A stretch of 64,000 nucleotides of DNA from Evansella caseinilytica (GTDB taxonomy: Bacteria > Bacillota > Bacilli > Bacillales > Salisediminibacteriaceae), in contig NZ_FNPI01000007.1 in assembly GCF_900107275.1 (NCBI RefSeq), forward strand, positions 124,001 to 188,000. Reading direction: 5' to 3'. The notes under the pieces are model-generated. The model was not told the DNA's origin, did not search any database, and saw nothing but the letters and a program-made list of their open reading frames with translations. Positions within the stretch are counted from its first letter, which is position 1; every line of letters starts with the position of its first letter. The translations under genes were made by a program, and so were the position numbers. Shown here piece after piece: positions 62,204 through 64,000 of the stretch.

Positions 62204-63304
62204 TTACTGCTGCCAGCCTTTTAATAACGTATCCTTTTGGTGTCTTTCTATGGCAAATGCGATTAACTTATTGATAAGCTCGCGATAGGAGATCCCGCTG
62301 ACCTCCCACAGCTTTGGATACATGCTCAGCTTTGTAAAGCCCGGGAGCGTATTGATTTCATTAACAATGAAGTTGTGATCCTTTGTTAAAAAAAAGTCGA
62401 CCCGCGCCATTCCTTCGCATTGCAGAACTTGATATGCTTTCACAGCTAGCTTCCTTACTTCTATGACCATGTCCTCACTTAAGTTAGCAGGAATGTTCAG
62501 GCACGCTCCTTTTTGATCGAGATATTTTGCGTCGTAGGAATAAAAGGACTGTTGAGGCAGGATTTTTCCTGGTAAAGACGCTACCGGCTCCTCGTTGCCG
62601 AGAACGGCACATTCGATTTCGCTGCCGGCGATTGCTTCTTCGATGATGATTTTATGGTCATAATCAAAGGCATGGTCAATCCCTTTATAGAAATCATCTT
62701 TCGTCTCCACCCGGGTGATACCCACGGAAGATCCTTGATTGGCAGGCTTAATAAACAGCGGCAGTCCCAGTCTGGCCACTGCCTTTTCAAACTTGATGGC
62801 ATCTTTCATTGCTCTGCTGAAGCACAGATAGTCGGCAACCGCGAGCCCGGATTTACTCAGCAGTTTCTTCGTGATTTCTTTATCCATACTGGCAGCAGAT
62901 CCAAGGACCCCTGGCCCCACATACGGAAGGCCGGCAATTCGCAGCATCCCCTGGATACTGCCGTCTTCACCTAAAGAGCCGTGAAGAATTGGAAAAACGG
63001 CATCCAGCTTCCCCAGCTTTCCTCCATTTGGAAATGTAAGGAATGGATGGTCGTTCTCTCCGGGAACAAACGCAATTCCATGTTTTGATGTGTTTAATGC
63101 AATTAACGATGGATCATCCGCGTGCAGCAGAAAATGCTCCGGGTCATCGAGCAGGAACCATTTCCCTTGCCGGTCAATACCGATGAGCACAACCTCGTAT
63201 TTCTCTTTATCTATCGCTTCGATGATATTTTTTGCCGACTGCAAAGAGACTTGATGTTCAGCGGATTTTCCGCCAAAAATGAGGGCAATTCTTCGTTTCA
63301 TCAT
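62204..63304 (-). CDS. ddl: D-alanine--D-alanine ligase
   Basis: 366 residues, ATP-grasp enzyme joining two D-alanines for peptidoglycan. FGGKSAEHQVSLQSA near 10-24, HGSLGEDGSIQGML near 109, IKPANQGSSVGI near 187, IECAVLGNEEPVASLPGKI near 235, VDFFLTKDHNFIVNEINTLP near 310 (metal and ATP site). GAGGTG about 8 bases before the adjacent ATGs. 65 bases from murF in the same direction, hence one operon for cell-wall precursors; in the usual Bacillus order ddl comes first, here the order along the strand is murF then ddl. Confidence 0.95.
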   Translation of the reverse strand: MMKRRIALIFGGKSAEHQVSLQSAKNIIEAIDKEKYEVVLIGIDRQGKWFLLDDPEHFLLHADDPSLIALNTSKHGIAFVPGENDHPFLTFPNGGKLGKLDAVFPILHGSLGEDGSIQGMLRIAGLPYVGPGVLGSAASMDKEITKKLLSKSGLAVADYLCFSRAMKDAIKFEKAVARLGLPLFIKPANQGSSVGITRVETKDDFYKGIDHAFDYDHKIIIEEAIAGSEIECAVLGNEEPVASLPGKILPQQSFYSYDAKYLDQKGACLNIPANLSEDMVIEVRKLAVKAYQVLQCEGMARVDFFLTKDHNFIVNEINTLPGFTKLSMYPKLWEVSGISYRELINKLIAFAIERHQKDTLLKGWQQ

Positions 63305-63369
63305 CCGTATAACACCTCGATTAGTTCGTACTTCCCCTTTCTGATCGGAACAAGCCGATTTCTGTGCCG

Positions 63370-64000
63370 CTAACGACTTAAGCTTCCTTGATTTCGTGAC
63401 ATCCTCAGACTGTATCTGGCAATGAACTCTGCAGTTTCCTTCATTTGCATGCGATGCGACCCTTTCACCAAAATAACAGCATCGGGAACTAAGCTTAGCT
63501 TCAGCCGCTCATGCAAGTGTTCACGCTTGACGAAATGGTGTACATTTCTAGCAGGAAAACCGCTGTGAAGCGCCGCTTGTTTTATCATTTTTGCTTTTTT
63601 TCCGTAGACAAAAATTTCATGAATGCCTTTCCTCGCCAAGTAATTCCCCACTTCCCCATGGCCTTTTACCGTGTATTTTCCTAATTCGAGCATACTTCCT
63701 AAAACAATGATTTTCCTTTTTCCTTTGCCGAGCTGTTGAAGAACATTGACAGCGGCTTTTACTGATTGCGGATTGGCATTGAAAGTGTCGTCAATTAACA
63801 AAGCTCCGTTTGGCTTCGGGAGGCTGATCACATTTAACCTTCTTGACGGCGGCCGATAATTCTTCAAGCCCTGCCTTATTTGAGAAGGGGTAAAGTCCAG
63901 GTGATCGGCGATGGCAATGGCAAACAAAGCATTGATGATATTGTGATTGCCGAATGTCGGTATGAAAAATGCTTCCTTGCTGTTTCCGAGCTTTACTTGA
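63370..64000 (-). CDS. murF: UDP-MurNAc-tripeptide--D-Ala-D-Ala ligase, 3' part only
   Basis: The frame is open to the window end, so the N-terminal part is outside. Visible: GNHNIINALFAIAIADHL, the RPPSRRLNVI segment, DDTFNANPQSVKAAVNVL (domain linking ADP and substrate), GSMLELG, and the closing GSHRMQMKE. Adds D-Ala-D-Ala from Ddl to the muramyl tripeptide. The ATP-binding GKT motif lies beyond the window. Confidence 0.93.
   Translation of the reverse strand, partial: QVKLGNSKEAFFIPTFGNHNIINALFAIAIADHLDFTPSQIRQGLKNYRPPSRRLNVISLPKPNGALLIDDTFNANPQSVKAAVNVLQQLGKGKRKIIVLGSMLELGKYTVKGHGEVGNYLARKGIHEIFVYGKKAKMIKQAALHSGFPARNVHHFVKREHLHERLKLSLVPDAVILVKGSHRMQMKETAEFIARYSLRMSRNQGSLSR

Noticed and set aside
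1-64000. CRISPR array, prophage or restriction system
   Set aside because: The repeats seen are dispersed, not regularly spaced arrays, and no cas, phage structural or restriction genes were found.

Overview
The window reads as chromosomal DNA of a spore-forming Firmicute of the Bacillaceae. The Bacillus-type yhb block (prkA, yhbH, trmL, amidase, queG), ywaC/sasA, ddl-murF, helD and typA are all present, Shine-Dalgarno sequences are strong AGGAGG types, and starts at TTG or GTG are frequent. I cannot fix the genus. Many genes have a start set by the Shine-Dalgarno sequence downstream of the longest open frame, and I report those starts.

Layout. 1-4.2 kb: a two-gene locus like ica/pga (GT2 synthase plus NodB deacetylase) and a membrane-anchored unknown. 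4.5-8.2 kb: a chemoreceptor, a pair of tiny overlapping basic genes, and a divergent pair of a PapR-like signal peptide gene (38 aa) and a PlcR-like HTH-TPR regulator. 8.5-18.8 kb: manganese catalase, sfsA, YbjQ-type protein, small membrane protein, typA, DUF1540 protein, CE7 esterase, and a divergent EamA exporter / MocR regulator pair. 19.2-36 kb: a carbohydrate locus, all on the minus strand, with GH31 alpha-xylosidase, LplA/C/B-type ABC importer, YesM/YesN two-component system and a GH95-like hydrolase. helD interrupts it, and a TIM-barrel sugar isomerase/epimerase follows. CcpA-like cre sites lie upstream of several of these genes. 36.3-39 kb: a YtrA-type GntR regulator with an ABC exporter operon. 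39.6-53.5 kb: yhbH, type I signal peptidase, prkA, class A PBP, YufK-like protein, BAAT-type hydrolase, trmL, amidase, ogt, queG and tRNA-Gly(TCC). 53.8-64 kb: cell-wall-binding lipoprotein, two SDR enzymes, an Asn-rich small protein, LipC-like esterase, sasA, a beta-lactamase-fold hydrolase, a VOC protein, ddl and the 3' part of murF.

The most unusual features are not ordinary genes. (1) A PlcR-PapR-like quorum-sensing pair in divergent arrangement: the peptide ends in LPYEH and a variant PlcR box lies before the regulator. (2) A superfamily of short palindromes (cores GGGACATGGTCCC, GGTACCTGGCCCC and GGTGCCAGGCACC) that sits on or directly after stop codons and in several genes supplies the last codons and the stop. 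(3) Two further dispersed repeat families. One is MITE-like with ends of the type GTGTTTGTTCAAAAAG. The other runs from GTGTCTCAAA hairpins to GCTGTGTCAAAAGCC and mostly fills convergent intergenic regions. (4) A consensus sigma-A promoter followed by a terminator about 170 bp downstream, marking an unannotated small RNA or 30-codon gene. (5) A duplicated 5' half of tRNA-Gly.
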